DNA of 64,000 nt from Salibaculum sp031581025 (GTDB lineage: Bacteria; Pseudomonadota; Alphaproteobacteria; Rhodobacterales; Rhodobacteraceae), in assembly GCF_031581025.1 (NCBI RefSeq), contig NZ_JAVLCA010000007.1; one strand, written 5' to 3'. Both the position numbers and the translations under genes were made by a program. The notes under the pieces were generated by a model. It was not told where the DNA came from. It worked only from the letters and a program-made list of their open reading frames with translations, and searched no databases. Of this stretch, positions 30,883 through 37,920 are shown in pieces (positions within the stretch are counted from its first letter, which is position 1; each line of letters begins with the position of its first letter).

Positions 30883-32546
30883 TGTATCACTACAACGACT
30901 TCGACGAAGCCTTTGTTCGCGAACGGGTTTCCCAGTTCCGCGCCCAGGTGGAACGCCGCATCGGTGGCGCGCTCACCGATGAGGAGTTCAAGCCCCTGCG
31001 TCTGATGAACGGGCTCTACCTGCAACTGCATGCCTACATGCTGCGCGTCGCAATCCCCTACGGCACGCTGGACAGCCGCAAGATGCGGCAACTGGCTTAC
31101 ATCGCCCAACGCTGGGACAAGGGCTATGGCCATTTCACCACGCGCCAGAACATCCAGTTCAATTGGCCGCAGTTGCGCGACGTGCCCGACATGCTCGAGG
31201 CGCTGGCCGATGTGGGGATGCACGCCATCCAGACCAGCGGCAACACCATCCGCAACGTCACCGCCGACCATTTCGCCGGGGCCGCAGCGGACGAGATCGC
31301 CGACCCGCGCCCGGTGGCCGAGCTATTGCGGCAATGGTCCACGGATCACCCGCAGTTCCAGTTCCTTCCGCGCAAGTTCAAGATCGCCGTCTCGGGCAGC
31401 GCGCATGACCGGGCCGTGACCCGCGCCCATGACATCGGGCTTGAGATCGTCGAGCGTCACGGCGAGATCGGCTATCGCGTGATCGTCGGCGGCGGGCTTG
31501 GCCGGACGCCGATGATCGGCAAGGTGCTGCGGGAGTTTCTGCCACAGGCCGACCTGCTGCCTTATACCGAGGCCGTGGTCAGCACCTGGAACCTGCTGGG
31601 GCGGCGCGACAACAAGTACAAGTCGCGCATCAAGATCACCGTGCACGAGCACGGGATCGAAGAGATCAGCCACCTTGTGGAGGACGAGTTCGCGCAAACC
31701 AGAGCCGGCTTTGCCGGGGCCGACCGCACCATGCTGGCGGGGATCAAGGCCGCCTTCACGCCACCCGCCTTCGCCGCGGCATCTTCCGCCCCGCACGAGG
31801 CGGCCCGGGCCAACGACCCGGTCTACCGGGCCTGGGCGGATACCAACCTGGCCGCGCACCGCCACCCCGACCACGCCATCGTCACCGTCTCGCTCAAGGC
31901 GCACGGCGCCACGCCGGGCGACGCCAGCGCCGACCAGATGCGCGTTCTGGCCGATCTTGCGGAACGCTACGGCTATGACGAGCTGCGCATCTCTCACGAG
32001 CAGAACGTCATCCTGCCCCATGTGGCCAAGGCCGACCTGCCCGCAGTCCATGCCGCGCTGAAACAGGCGGGGCTGGCCACGGCCAATGTCGGGCTTGTCT
32101 CCGACATCATCGCCTGCCCCGGAATGGACTACTGTTCGCTGGCCACGGCGCGGTCGATCCCCATCGCGCAGCAGATCGCCACGCGGTTCGAGGAATTGAA
32201 GGTCGAGCACGACGTCGGCCCGCTCAAGATCAAAATCTCGGGCTGCATCAATGCCTGCGGCCATCACCACGTGGGCCATATCGGCATCCTCGGGCTGGAC
32301 CGGGCGGGCGTCGAGAACTACCAGGTCACGCTGGGCGGCGACCACACGGAAACCGCCGCCATCGGCGAACGGGCCGGGCCGGGGTTCTCGGCGGACCAGA
32401 TCATCCCGGCCATAGAACGGCTGGTGCTGGGCTATCTGGAGCTGCGCGAAGGGCGCAACGAGACCTTCCTGCAGGCCTACCGCCGCCTTGGCCCCGCACC
32501 GTTCAAGGCGCTGCTTTATCCGGAGGCCACGTCCGATGCAGCTTGA
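30882..32546 (+). CDS. cysI: Sulfite reductase, siroheme/[4Fe-4S] haemoprotein
   Basis: A 554-residue nitrite/sulfite reductase. Two repeats of the ferredoxin-like fold are followed by the cluster ligands: CPGMDYCSLA near residue 412 and KISGCINACGHHHVGHIG near 455. It reduces sulfite to sulfide with six electrons, likely from ferredoxin or a flavodoxin, since no CysJ gene is present; the ferredoxin-NADP reductase gene at 33754 may supply them. ATG at 30882 shares its A with the DUF2849 stop; a GTG three bases earlier is possible. Its end overlaps the cysH start by 11 bases. A nitrite reductase is ruled out mainly by the cysG/cysH context. Confidence 0.92.
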   Translation: MYHYNDFDEAFVRERVSQFRAQVERRIGGALTDEEFKPLRLMNGLYLQLHAYMLRVAIPYGTLDSRKMRQLAYIAQRWDKGYGHFTTRQNIQFNWPQLRDVPDMLEALADVGMHAIQTSGNTIRNVTADHFAGAAADEIADPRPVAELLRQWSTDHPQFQFLPRKFKIAVSGSAHDRAVTRAHDIGLEIVERHGEIGYRVIVGGGLGRTPMIGKVLREFLPQADLLPYTEAVVSTWNLLGRRDNKYKSRIKITVHEHGIEEISHLVEDEFAQTRAGFAGADRTMLAGIKAAFTPPAFAAASSAPHEAARANDPVYRAWADTNLAAHRHPDHAIVTVSLKAHGATPGDASADQMRVLADLAERYGYDELRISHEQNVILPHVAKADLPAVHAALKQAGLATANVGLVSDIIACPGMDYCSLATARSIPIAQQIATRFEELKVEHDVGPLKIKISGCINACGHHHVGHIGILGLDRAGVENYQVTLGGDHTETAAIGERAGPGFSADQIIPAIERLVLGYLELREGRNETFLQAYRRLGPAPFKALLYPEATSDAA

Positions 32547-33261
32547 AACCCGCGCACAGACCCTGAACCAGAGGTTCCGCAACCACTCGGCCACGGCCGT
32601 GATGGAGCACGCCCTGACCGGGCTGGGCGATATCGCGCTGGTCAGTTCCTTCGGCGCGGAATCGGTGGTGCTGTTGCATATGGCGGCAGTGATCGACCGG
32701 CGCGTGCCCGTGCTTTTCATCGACACCGAGATGCTGTTCGCCGAAACGCTGGTCTATCAACAGGACGTGGCCGAGAGGTTGCGGCTGGAGAACGTCCAGG
32801 TGATCCGCGCCGACCGTGCGCGCCTGTTCGAGGCCGACAACGAGAACCTGCTGCACCTGCACGACCCCGATGCCTGCTGCGCCCTGCGCAAGACCGAGCC
32901 GTTGCAGAGGGCGCTGAAAGCCCATGACGGCTGGATCACGGGCCGCAAGCGCTACCAAGGGGGCCAGCGCGCCGCGTTGGATTTTTTTGAGGTCGAACAC
33001 CCCGCGGGCGCGCCGGCGCGGATCAAGGTCAACCCGCTGGCCCATTGGGACAGCGGCGATGTGCGCGACTACATGGCCGAGAACCGCCTGCCCCGCCATC
33101 CGCTTGTTGCCAAGGGCTACCCGTCCATCGGCTGCGCCCCCTGCACCCATCCGGTCGCCCCCGGCGAGGATGCGCGCGCTGGCCGCTGGAAGGGGCAGGA
33201 CAAGGGCGAATGCGGCATCCATTTCGTGGATGGCAAGCTGGTGCGCAGCGCCGCCGAATGA
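32536..33261 (+). CDS. cysH: Phosphoadenylyl/adenylyl-sulfate reductase
   Basis: A 241-residue enzyme that reduces activated sulfate to sulfite. SSFGAESVVLLHMAAVIDRR forms the nucleotide loop, VLFIDTEMLFAETL follows, and DACCALRKTEPL (CC near residue 114), GCAPCTHPV (CxxC near 200) and GECGIHF near 225 are all present. The double CC...CxxC pattern is the [4Fe-4S] signature of the APS-using assimilatory form, while ECGIH carries the catalytic Cys. The gene overlaps cysI by 11 bases and sits upstream of the DUF934 gene. Confidence 0.93.
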   Translation: MQLETRAQTLNQRFRNHSATAVMEHALTGLGDIALVSSFGAESVVLLHMAAVIDRRVPVLFIDTEMLFAETLVYQQDVAERLRLENVQVIRADRARLFEADNENLLHLHDPDACCALRKTEPLQRALKAHDGWITGRKRYQGGQRAALDFFEVEHPAGAPARIKVNPLAHWDSGDVRDYMAENRLPRHPLVAKGYPSIGCAPCTHPVAPGEDARAGRWKGQDKGECGIHFVDGKLVRSAAE

Positions 33262-33272
33262 AAGGACAGGAT

Positions 33273-33692
33273 ATGAGCGTGATTGTCACCGATACGGGAT
33301 TTGCGCCCGACGATTGGACCGGCGGCCTGGTCCCGCTGAACGACTGGCCGGTTAAAGGCCCAGACATGGGCCTCGATCTGGTCCCCGACACGGACCCGGC
33401 CCGGCTGGCCGACCTGCTGTCGGCGCCACTGATCCGCATTGCTTTCCCGTCGTTCTCGGACGGGCGCGGGTTCACCCTGGCCGCGCGACTGCGGCGGCTG
33501 GGCTACCGGGGGCGGCTGCGGGCCGCGGGCCATGTCATTGCCGACCAGTATGCCATGGCGCGGCGGTCCGGGTTCGACGAGGTGGAGATCGACACCGATC
33601 TGGCCGCCCGCCAGCCCGAGGACCAGTGGCTGGCCCGCGCCGATTGGCAGGCGCATGACTACCAGACGCGGCTGCGCGCCGCGGCCCCGTGA
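33273..33692 (+). CDS. DUF934 protein of the sulfate assimilation operon
   Basis: A 139-residue protein (MSVIVTDTGFAPDDWTGGLV, LIRIAFPSFSDGRGFTLAAR, LRRLGYRGRLRAAGHVIADQ). The F-x-DGR-F-x-A-R-LR-x-G-x-G-LRA-G pattern is the DUF934 family, nearly always found beside sulfite reductase genes in proteobacteria; its biochemical role is unknown to me. ATG at 33273 follows AAAGGACAGG; an ATG at 33258 overlapping the cysH stop is an alternative. It is the last gene of the operon. Confidence 0.88.
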   Translation: MSVIVTDTGFAPDDWTGGLVPLNDWPVKGPDMGLDLVPDTDPARLADLLSAPLIRIAFPSFSDGRGFTLAARLRRLGYRGRLRAAGHVIADQYAMARRSGFDEVEIDTDLAARQPEDQWLARADWQAHDYQTRLRAAAP

Positions 33693-33719
33693 AAACCGGT
33701 GTCCACGACACACCTTTAA

Positions 33720-33733
33720 CTGACACAGATCAA
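33720..33733 (+). promoter_or_regulatory. Candidate FNR/Crp-type box upstream of fpr
   Basis: CTGAC-ACAG-ATCAA differs at one position from the TTGAY-N4-RTCAA pattern of alphaproteobacterial FNR proteins. Its centre is only about 27 bases before the fpr ATG, so if real it would block the promoter rather than activate it, or the message would start inside the annotated gene. Chance occurrence is possible. Confidence 0.3.
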
Positions 33734-33753
33734 GGACTAGAAGGGGGCGTGGC

Positions 33754-34629
33754 ATGGATACATGCCGCGATGCAGACATGACAGAGATGACACCCGTGAC
33801 CGAAGCCGCCGCCCTCAAGGCCACCCGCGACCTGCCCGACGCCCAGACCGTCCGGGAGGTGCGCCATTACACCGACCGCCTGTTTTCCTTCAAGGTGACG
33901 CGGCCGCAGTCCCTGCGGTTCCGTTCGGGCGAGTTCGTGATGATCGGACTGATGGGCGACCCGGACCCAGACACCGGCAAGCAAAAGCCCCTGCTGCGCG
34001 CCTATTCCATCGCCTCGCCCTCCTGGGACGACGAGCTGGAATTCTACTCGATCAAGGTGCCCGACGGGCCGCTGACCAGCAAGTTGCAGCATATCGAACC
34101 GGGCGACCAGATCATCCTGCGCCCCAAGCCGGTGGGCACGCTGGTCCACGACGCGCTGCTGCCGGGCAAGCGCATCTGGTTCTTCGCCACCGGCACCGGG
34201 TTTGCGCCCTTCGCCTCGCTTCTGCGCGACCCGCAGACCTACGAGGACTATGACGAGGTCTTCATCACCCACACCTGCCGCGAGGTGGGAGAATTGACCT
34301 ATGGCGCCGAATTGATAGAGAGTGTCCGAAAGGACGAATTGCTGGCCGAACTGATCGGCGAGGGCTTCGCGGACAAGATCCACTATTACCCCACGACCAC
34401 CCGCGAGCAGAGCCCGCGCATGGGCCGGATCACCGACCTGATGCGCTCGGGGCAGGCCTTCGAGGAACTGGGCGTGCTGCCGCTGTCGCCCGAGACCGAC
34501 CGGGCGATGATCTGTGGCAACCTGGACTTCAATCTCGAACTGAAAGAGATGCTCGAGGGGTACGGGCTGGAGGAAGGCGCCAATTCCAAGCCGGCCCATT
34601 ACGTGGTGGAAAAGGCCTTCCTCGACTGA
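33754..34629 (+). CDS. fpr: Ferredoxin--NADP reductase
   Basis: A 291-residue FAD enzyme. The FAD domain has RFRSGEFVMIGLMG near residue 52-65 and LLRAYSIASPSWDDELEFYS near 75-95 (RAYS is the flavin-binding motif); the NADP domain has WFFATGTGFAPFASLLRDP near 150 and CGNLDFNLELKEML near 250. The bacterial subclass with a C-terminal VVEKAFLD is typical of Rhodobacter Fpr, which acts in oxidative stress and supplies reduced ferredoxin or flavodoxin. Here it lies 61 bases behind the sulfite-reducing operon. The ATG at 33754 has an AAGGGGG site; later ATGs at 33778 and 33787 lack one. Confidence 0.93.
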   Translation: MDTCRDADMTEMTPVTEAAALKATRDLPDAQTVREVRHYTDRLFSFKVTRPQSLRFRSGEFVMIGLMGDPDPDTGKQKPLLRAYSIASPSWDDELEFYSIKVPDGPLTSKLQHIEPGDQIILRPKPVGTLVHDALLPGKRIWFFATGTGFAPFASLLRDPQTYEDYDEVFITHTCREVGELTYGAELIESVRKDELLAELIGEGFADKIHYYPTTTREQSPRMGRITDLMRSGQAFEELGVLPLSPETDRAMICGNLDFNLELKEMLEGYGLEEGANSKPAHYVVEKAFLD

Positions 34630-34639
34630 CGCGCCGCCC

Positions 34640-35356
34640 TCAGGGGTGCCGTGCCGTCCAGTCCCGCGCCCGCGCGAAAATCGGCCGGAAATAGGCCATG
34701 AGGCGTGGGTCGCGTCCAGCGCCCGCCCAGGGCGCGATGCCATGCACGGACAGCCGATGGACGAGCACCGCCTCGCCGCGGCGCACCGGCACTTCCACCT
34801 TGGCGCAGCGCGCGAAGACATCGGCGCGGGCGGCCTTGTAGGCCTCGGTCACATCGCTGCCCGCCTCGGTCCCGGCCAGGGCGGCGCGGATGATCTCGTG
34901 GCTGCCTTCCCAGATCACAAGCGGGCTGGCCGCGACATCCGACAGGCCGATCCCGAGCACGAACGCGTGCGGTTCGCGCAACACGCGCCGCCCCTCTTCC
35001 AGGTGCAGCCCGTCCACATGCGCCCCGCAGCGGGTGTGGCGAAAGCGATGGGCGGCGTCGCTTTCGCCCGGGTCGCGCCCGGGATAGCCGGGGTAGATCG
35101 CAGACAGTTGCGCCCGGTGCCAGGTGCCCGGCCAGATGCCGCGCAACTCGGCCGGCAGGGGCACGCCGCCAAGGCTGCCGTCAGGGTCATTCGCCAGCGC
35201 CTCGACACCGACGAACCATGTGCCGTCGTGGCGCAGCCAGCGGTCGCGCAGCGCCTGATCGTCCAGCGCGATCTCGGCCAGGCCGCGGGCCGCCTCGGCC
35301 CAGGCGCGCAGGCCCGGCACGTCGCGCAGCACCCGATAGCCGCGCCCGTCCACCAT
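34640..35356 (-). CDS. Fe(II)/2-oxoglutarate (phytanoyl-CoA dioxygenase-like) oxygenase
   Basis: A 238-residue protein that looks like a double-stranded beta-helix oxygenase: HVDGLHLEEGRRV near residue 105 gives the H-x-D iron ligands, LVIWEGSHEIIRAAL follows, and VLVHRLSVHGIAPWAG near 205 has the distal His, with an Arg shortly after (PRLMAYFR) to hold 2-oxoglutarate. I recognise the PhyH-like pattern, not a specific enzyme. Its ATG at 35356 shares a base with the stop of the TauE/SafE exporter (TGATG), so the two are made together. A role in sulfonate or organosulfur metabolism is inference from this coupling and from the adjacent cysteine-assimilation genes. Confidence 0.7.
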   Translation of the reverse strand: MVDGRGYRVLRDVPGLRAWAEAARGLAEIALDDQALRDRWLRHDGTWFVGVEALANDPDGSLGGVPLPAELRGIWPGTWHRAQLSAIYPGYPGRDPGESDAAHRFRHTRCGAHVDGLHLEEGRRVLREPHAFVLGIGLSDVAASPLVIWEGSHEIIRAALAGTEAGSDVTEAYKAARADVFARCAKVEVPVRRGEAVLVHRLSVHGIAPWAGAGRDPRLMAYFRPIFARARDWTARHP

Positions 35357-36171
35357 CACAGCCCCTGGCGCAGCATGTTCAGCGCCACCAGCATGAGGAA
35401 GGCCCCGAAAACCCGCTTGAGCGGCTTTGGATTCAGCCGATGCGCCAAGGCCGCGCCCCAGGGCGCGGTGATCAGCGTCATCGCGATGACCAGGGCGAAG
35501 GCGCCCAGGTTCACCGCCCCCAGCGACAGCGGCGGCGCCACGGCCATGTCCACCAGCAGAAAGCCCAGCACCGCCGGCACGGCGATGATGGCACCAAAGC
35601 CCGCGGCGGTGGCGACAGCCCTGTGGACGGGCCTTCCGTAGAGCGTCATGACCGGCACGCCGAAACTGCCGCCGCCGATCCCCATGAGCACCGAGAGCAG
35701 GCCCATGAGCGGGGCCAGCAGCCACTTGACCGGCCCGTCGGGCATGGCGGCGCCCAGTTGCCAGTCACTGCGCCCGAGCATCATGTAAAGCGCCACGGCA
35801 AAGGCCAGCCCGCCGAAGATGGCCTGCAACACCTCCGAGCGCAGCTGTGCGGCGACCGCCACGCCGATGGCCGCGCCGATGGCGATTCCCGGCCCCCAGC
35901 CGCGCAGGATGTCCCAGTCCACCGCGCCCTTGCGGTTGTGGCTGAGCACCGAGCGCGCCGAGGTCACGATGATCGTGGCCAGCGAGGTGGCAAGGCACAT
36001 CTGCATCAGTTGCGGGCTGTCATAACCCAATCCGGCAAAGGCATAGTAGAAGGCAGGCACCAGCACGATGCCGCCGCCCACGCCCAGCAGCCCGGCCAGC
36101 AGCCCCGCAAAGGCCCCGATGGCCAGCAGCATGGCCCCCAGGCCGATCAACAGTGATAGTTCGGGCATCAT
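35356..36171 (-). CDS. TauE/SafE family sulfite/organic anion exporter
   Basis: A 271-residue membrane protein with about eight helices. LLAGLLGVGGGIVLVPAFYY near residue 27 and the internal repeat LLSVLMGIGGGSFGVPVMTL near 160 are the paired GxGGG signatures of the TauE/SafE (DUF81) family, which moves sulfite, sulfonates or other small anions. It is upstream of and coupled to the oxygenase-like gene. The direction is opposite to the sulfate assimilation operon that ends nearby. Confidence 0.88.
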   Translation of the reverse strand: MMPELSLLIGLGAMLLAIGAFAGLLAGLLGVGGGIVLVPAFYYAFAGLGYDSPQLMQMCLATSLATIIVTSARSVLSHNRKGAVDWDILRGWGPGIAIGAAIGVAVAAQLRSEVLQAIFGGLAFAVALYMMLGRSDWQLGAAMPDGPVKWLLAPLMGLLSVLMGIGGGSFGVPVMTLYGRPVHRAVATAAGFGAIIAVPAVLGFLLVDMAVAPPLSLGAVNLGAFALVIAMTLITAPWGAALAHRLNPKPLKRVFGAFLMLVALNMLRQGL

Positions 36172-36222
36172 TCCTCCGATGTTCAGCCCCTCTTGCCCGC
36201 AGAGAGGCGGGGCTGCAATCCC

Positions 36223-37251
36223 TCAGGCCGCGGCCTGCTCCATGGCGTCGAGCGCGCGGTCCAGAACCTCTGGCCCCGCCCCCGCGCGATGGCCCTGTTC
36301 CGACAGCACCCGCCGCCAGTGCCGCGCGCCGGGCAGGCCCGCGAAGAGCCCCAGCATGTGCCGCGTGACCTGGGCCAGCTTGCCCCCCTCGGCCAGATGG
36401 GCGGCGATATAGGGGCGCATCGCGGCGACCACCGCGTGCCGGTCCGGGCCGGGCGCGCCGCCGAAGATCGCGCGATCGGCGTCCAGCAGGATCTCGGCGG
36501 GGCTATGATAGGCCGTCCGCCCGATCATCACCCCGTCGATGCCCCGGTCCAGATGCGCCCGCGCCGCCGCAAGCGAGACGATGCCGCCGTTCAACGAGAC
36601 ATGCAGATCGGGAAATTCGGCCTTCATCCGGTGCACGAGGTCATGGTCCAGCGGCGGAATATCGCGGTTCTTCTTGGGCGAAAGCCCCTGCAGCCAGGCC
36701 TTGCGCGCATGGATCGTCACCCGCCGCACCCCGGCGGCACGAATCTTCTCCAGAAAGGTGGGCAGCACCTCTTCCGGGTCCTGGTTGTCCACGCCGATGC
36801 GGCATTTCACCGTGACCTCGGCGGGCTGGGCCGCGCTCATCTCGGCACAGCACTCGGCCACCTGGTCCGGCGTTGTCATCAGGATCGCCCCGAAGGTGCC
36901 CGATTGCACCCGATCCGAGGGACAGCCGCAATTGAGGTTGATCTCGGGATATCCCTCCTCGGCGCCCATGCGCGCGGCCTGCGCCAGTTCCGCCGGGTCC
37001 GAGCCGCCCAGTTGCAGCGCCACCGGCTGTTCCGCCGGATCAAAGCGCAACAAATGCCGCGCGCCGCCCCGCACCAGCGCGGGGGCCGTCACCATCTCGG
37101 TATACAGCAGCGCCTGGCGCGACATGAGACGGTGAAAGTACCGGCAATGCCGGTCGGTCCAGTCCATCATGGGGGCCACGGAAAGGCTCGCGGCCCCGGC
37201 AAGGGCACCGGCGTCATACGCGAGGCGATCTGTCACGGTCTTTCCTGGCAT
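36223..37251 (-). CDS. dusA: tRNA-dihydrouridine(20/20a) synthase
   Basis: A 342-residue FMN enzyme that reduces uridine in the D-loop of tRNA. It opens LSVAPMMDWTDRHCRYFHRL at residues 23-42, has LQLGGSDPAELAQAA, then INLNCGCPSDRVQSGTFGAI with the catalytic Cys110, VTVKCRIGVDNQD and IHARKAWLQGLSPKKNRDIP, all of the DusA subfamily. Length is normal. It is a single gene; 50 bases separate its stop from the exporter start, so it could head a transcript dusA-exporter-oxygenase. Confidence 0.95.
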   Translation of the reverse strand: MPGKTVTDRLAYDAGALAGAASLSVAPMMDWTDRHCRYFHRLMSRQALLYTEMVTAPALVRGGARHLLRFDPAEQPVALQLGGSDPAELAQAARMGAEEGYPEINLNCGCPSDRVQSGTFGAILMTTPDQVAECCAEMSAAQPAEVTVKCRIGVDNQDPEEVLPTFLEKIRAAGVRRVTIHARKAWLQGLSPKKNRDIPPLDHDLVHRMKAEFPDLHVSLNGGIVSLAAARAHLDRGIDGVMIGRTAYHSPAEILLDADRAIFGGAPGPDRHAVVAAMRPYIAAHLAEGGKLAQVTRHMLGLFAGLPGARHWRRVLSEQGHRAGAGPEVLDRALDAMEQAAA

Positions 37252-37380
37252 CGATCACTTCCTGTTGCGCCGATTTCGTATAGCGCCTCGTGGCGGGACG
37301 CGCCAGCGCTGCAACACACCCGCCGCGCGCCAGATCCCCCATCCGGCGGCGAACCGTTCCAGCGGCGTCAACGCGGCGGC

Positions 37381-37411
37381 TTGACATTCCGATACTCGAT
37401 ACAACCTTGTA
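37381..37411 (+). promoter_or_regulatory. Possible promoter of the molybdenum hydroxylase genes
   Basis: TTGACA at 37381-37386 matches the -35 consensus exactly. No strong -10 follows at 17 bases, but a small palindrome TACAA-CC-TTGTA lies at 37400-37411 where a regulator could bind. It is 44 bases before the ATG of the iron-sulfur subunit. Confidence 0.35.
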
Positions 37412-37454
37412 AAAGGCGTGCGCCACTTCACCCTAACGTCTGACGCGGGGCCCC

Positions 37455-37916
37455 ATGAAACTCACGGTCAATGGAACCGAGCACGAGGTCACGGCCGACC
37501 CCGACACCCCGCTGTTGTGGGTTCTGCGCGACGAGCTGGGCCTGATCGGCACGAAATACGGCTGCGGCATCGCCCAGTGCGGCGCCTGCACCGTGCATCT
37601 CGACGGGGCCGCCGCCCGCGCCTGCCAGCTGCCCATCGACAGCCTCGAGGGCGCCGATATCGTCACCATCGAGGGGCTGGCCGGGGACGGCGACAGCCTG
37701 CACCCGGTCCAGGAGGCCTGGATCGAGACCCAGGTCGCCCAGTGCGGCTATTGCCAGGCCGGGCAGATCATGCAGGCCGCCGCGCTGCTGGCAGAGGACC
37801 CGGCGCCCTCGGACGAGACCATCGATGCCACCATGTCGGGCAACCTCTGCCGCTGCGGCACGAATGTCCGCATTCGCCAGGCCATCCACCTGGCCGCCGA
37901 CAACATGGGAACCTGA
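37455..37916 (+). CDS. Two-[2Fe-2S] subunit of a molybdenum hydroxylase (IorA-like)
   Basis: A 153-residue protein with the plant-type cluster C-x4-C-x2-C (YGCGIAQCGACTVHLDG near 36-50) and the second cluster with AQCGYCQAGQIMQAAAL near 96-112 and GNLCRCGTNVRIRQAI near 130-145. It carries electrons from the molybdenum cofactor of the large subunit encoded 5 bases downstream. The lack of an FAD subunit places the pair with isoquinoline-1-oxidoreductase and aldehyde dehydrogenases of that type rather than with xanthine dehydrogenase. The substrate cannot be told. Confidence 0.92.
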   Translation: MKLTVNGTEHEVTADPDTPLLWVLRDELGLIGTKYGCGIAQCGACTVHLDGAAARACQLPIDSLEGADIVTIEGLAGDGDSLHPVQEAWIETQVAQCGYCQAGQIMQAAALLAEDPAPSDETIDATMSGNLCRCGTNVRIRQAIHLAADNMGT

Positions 37917-37920
37917 GGCA

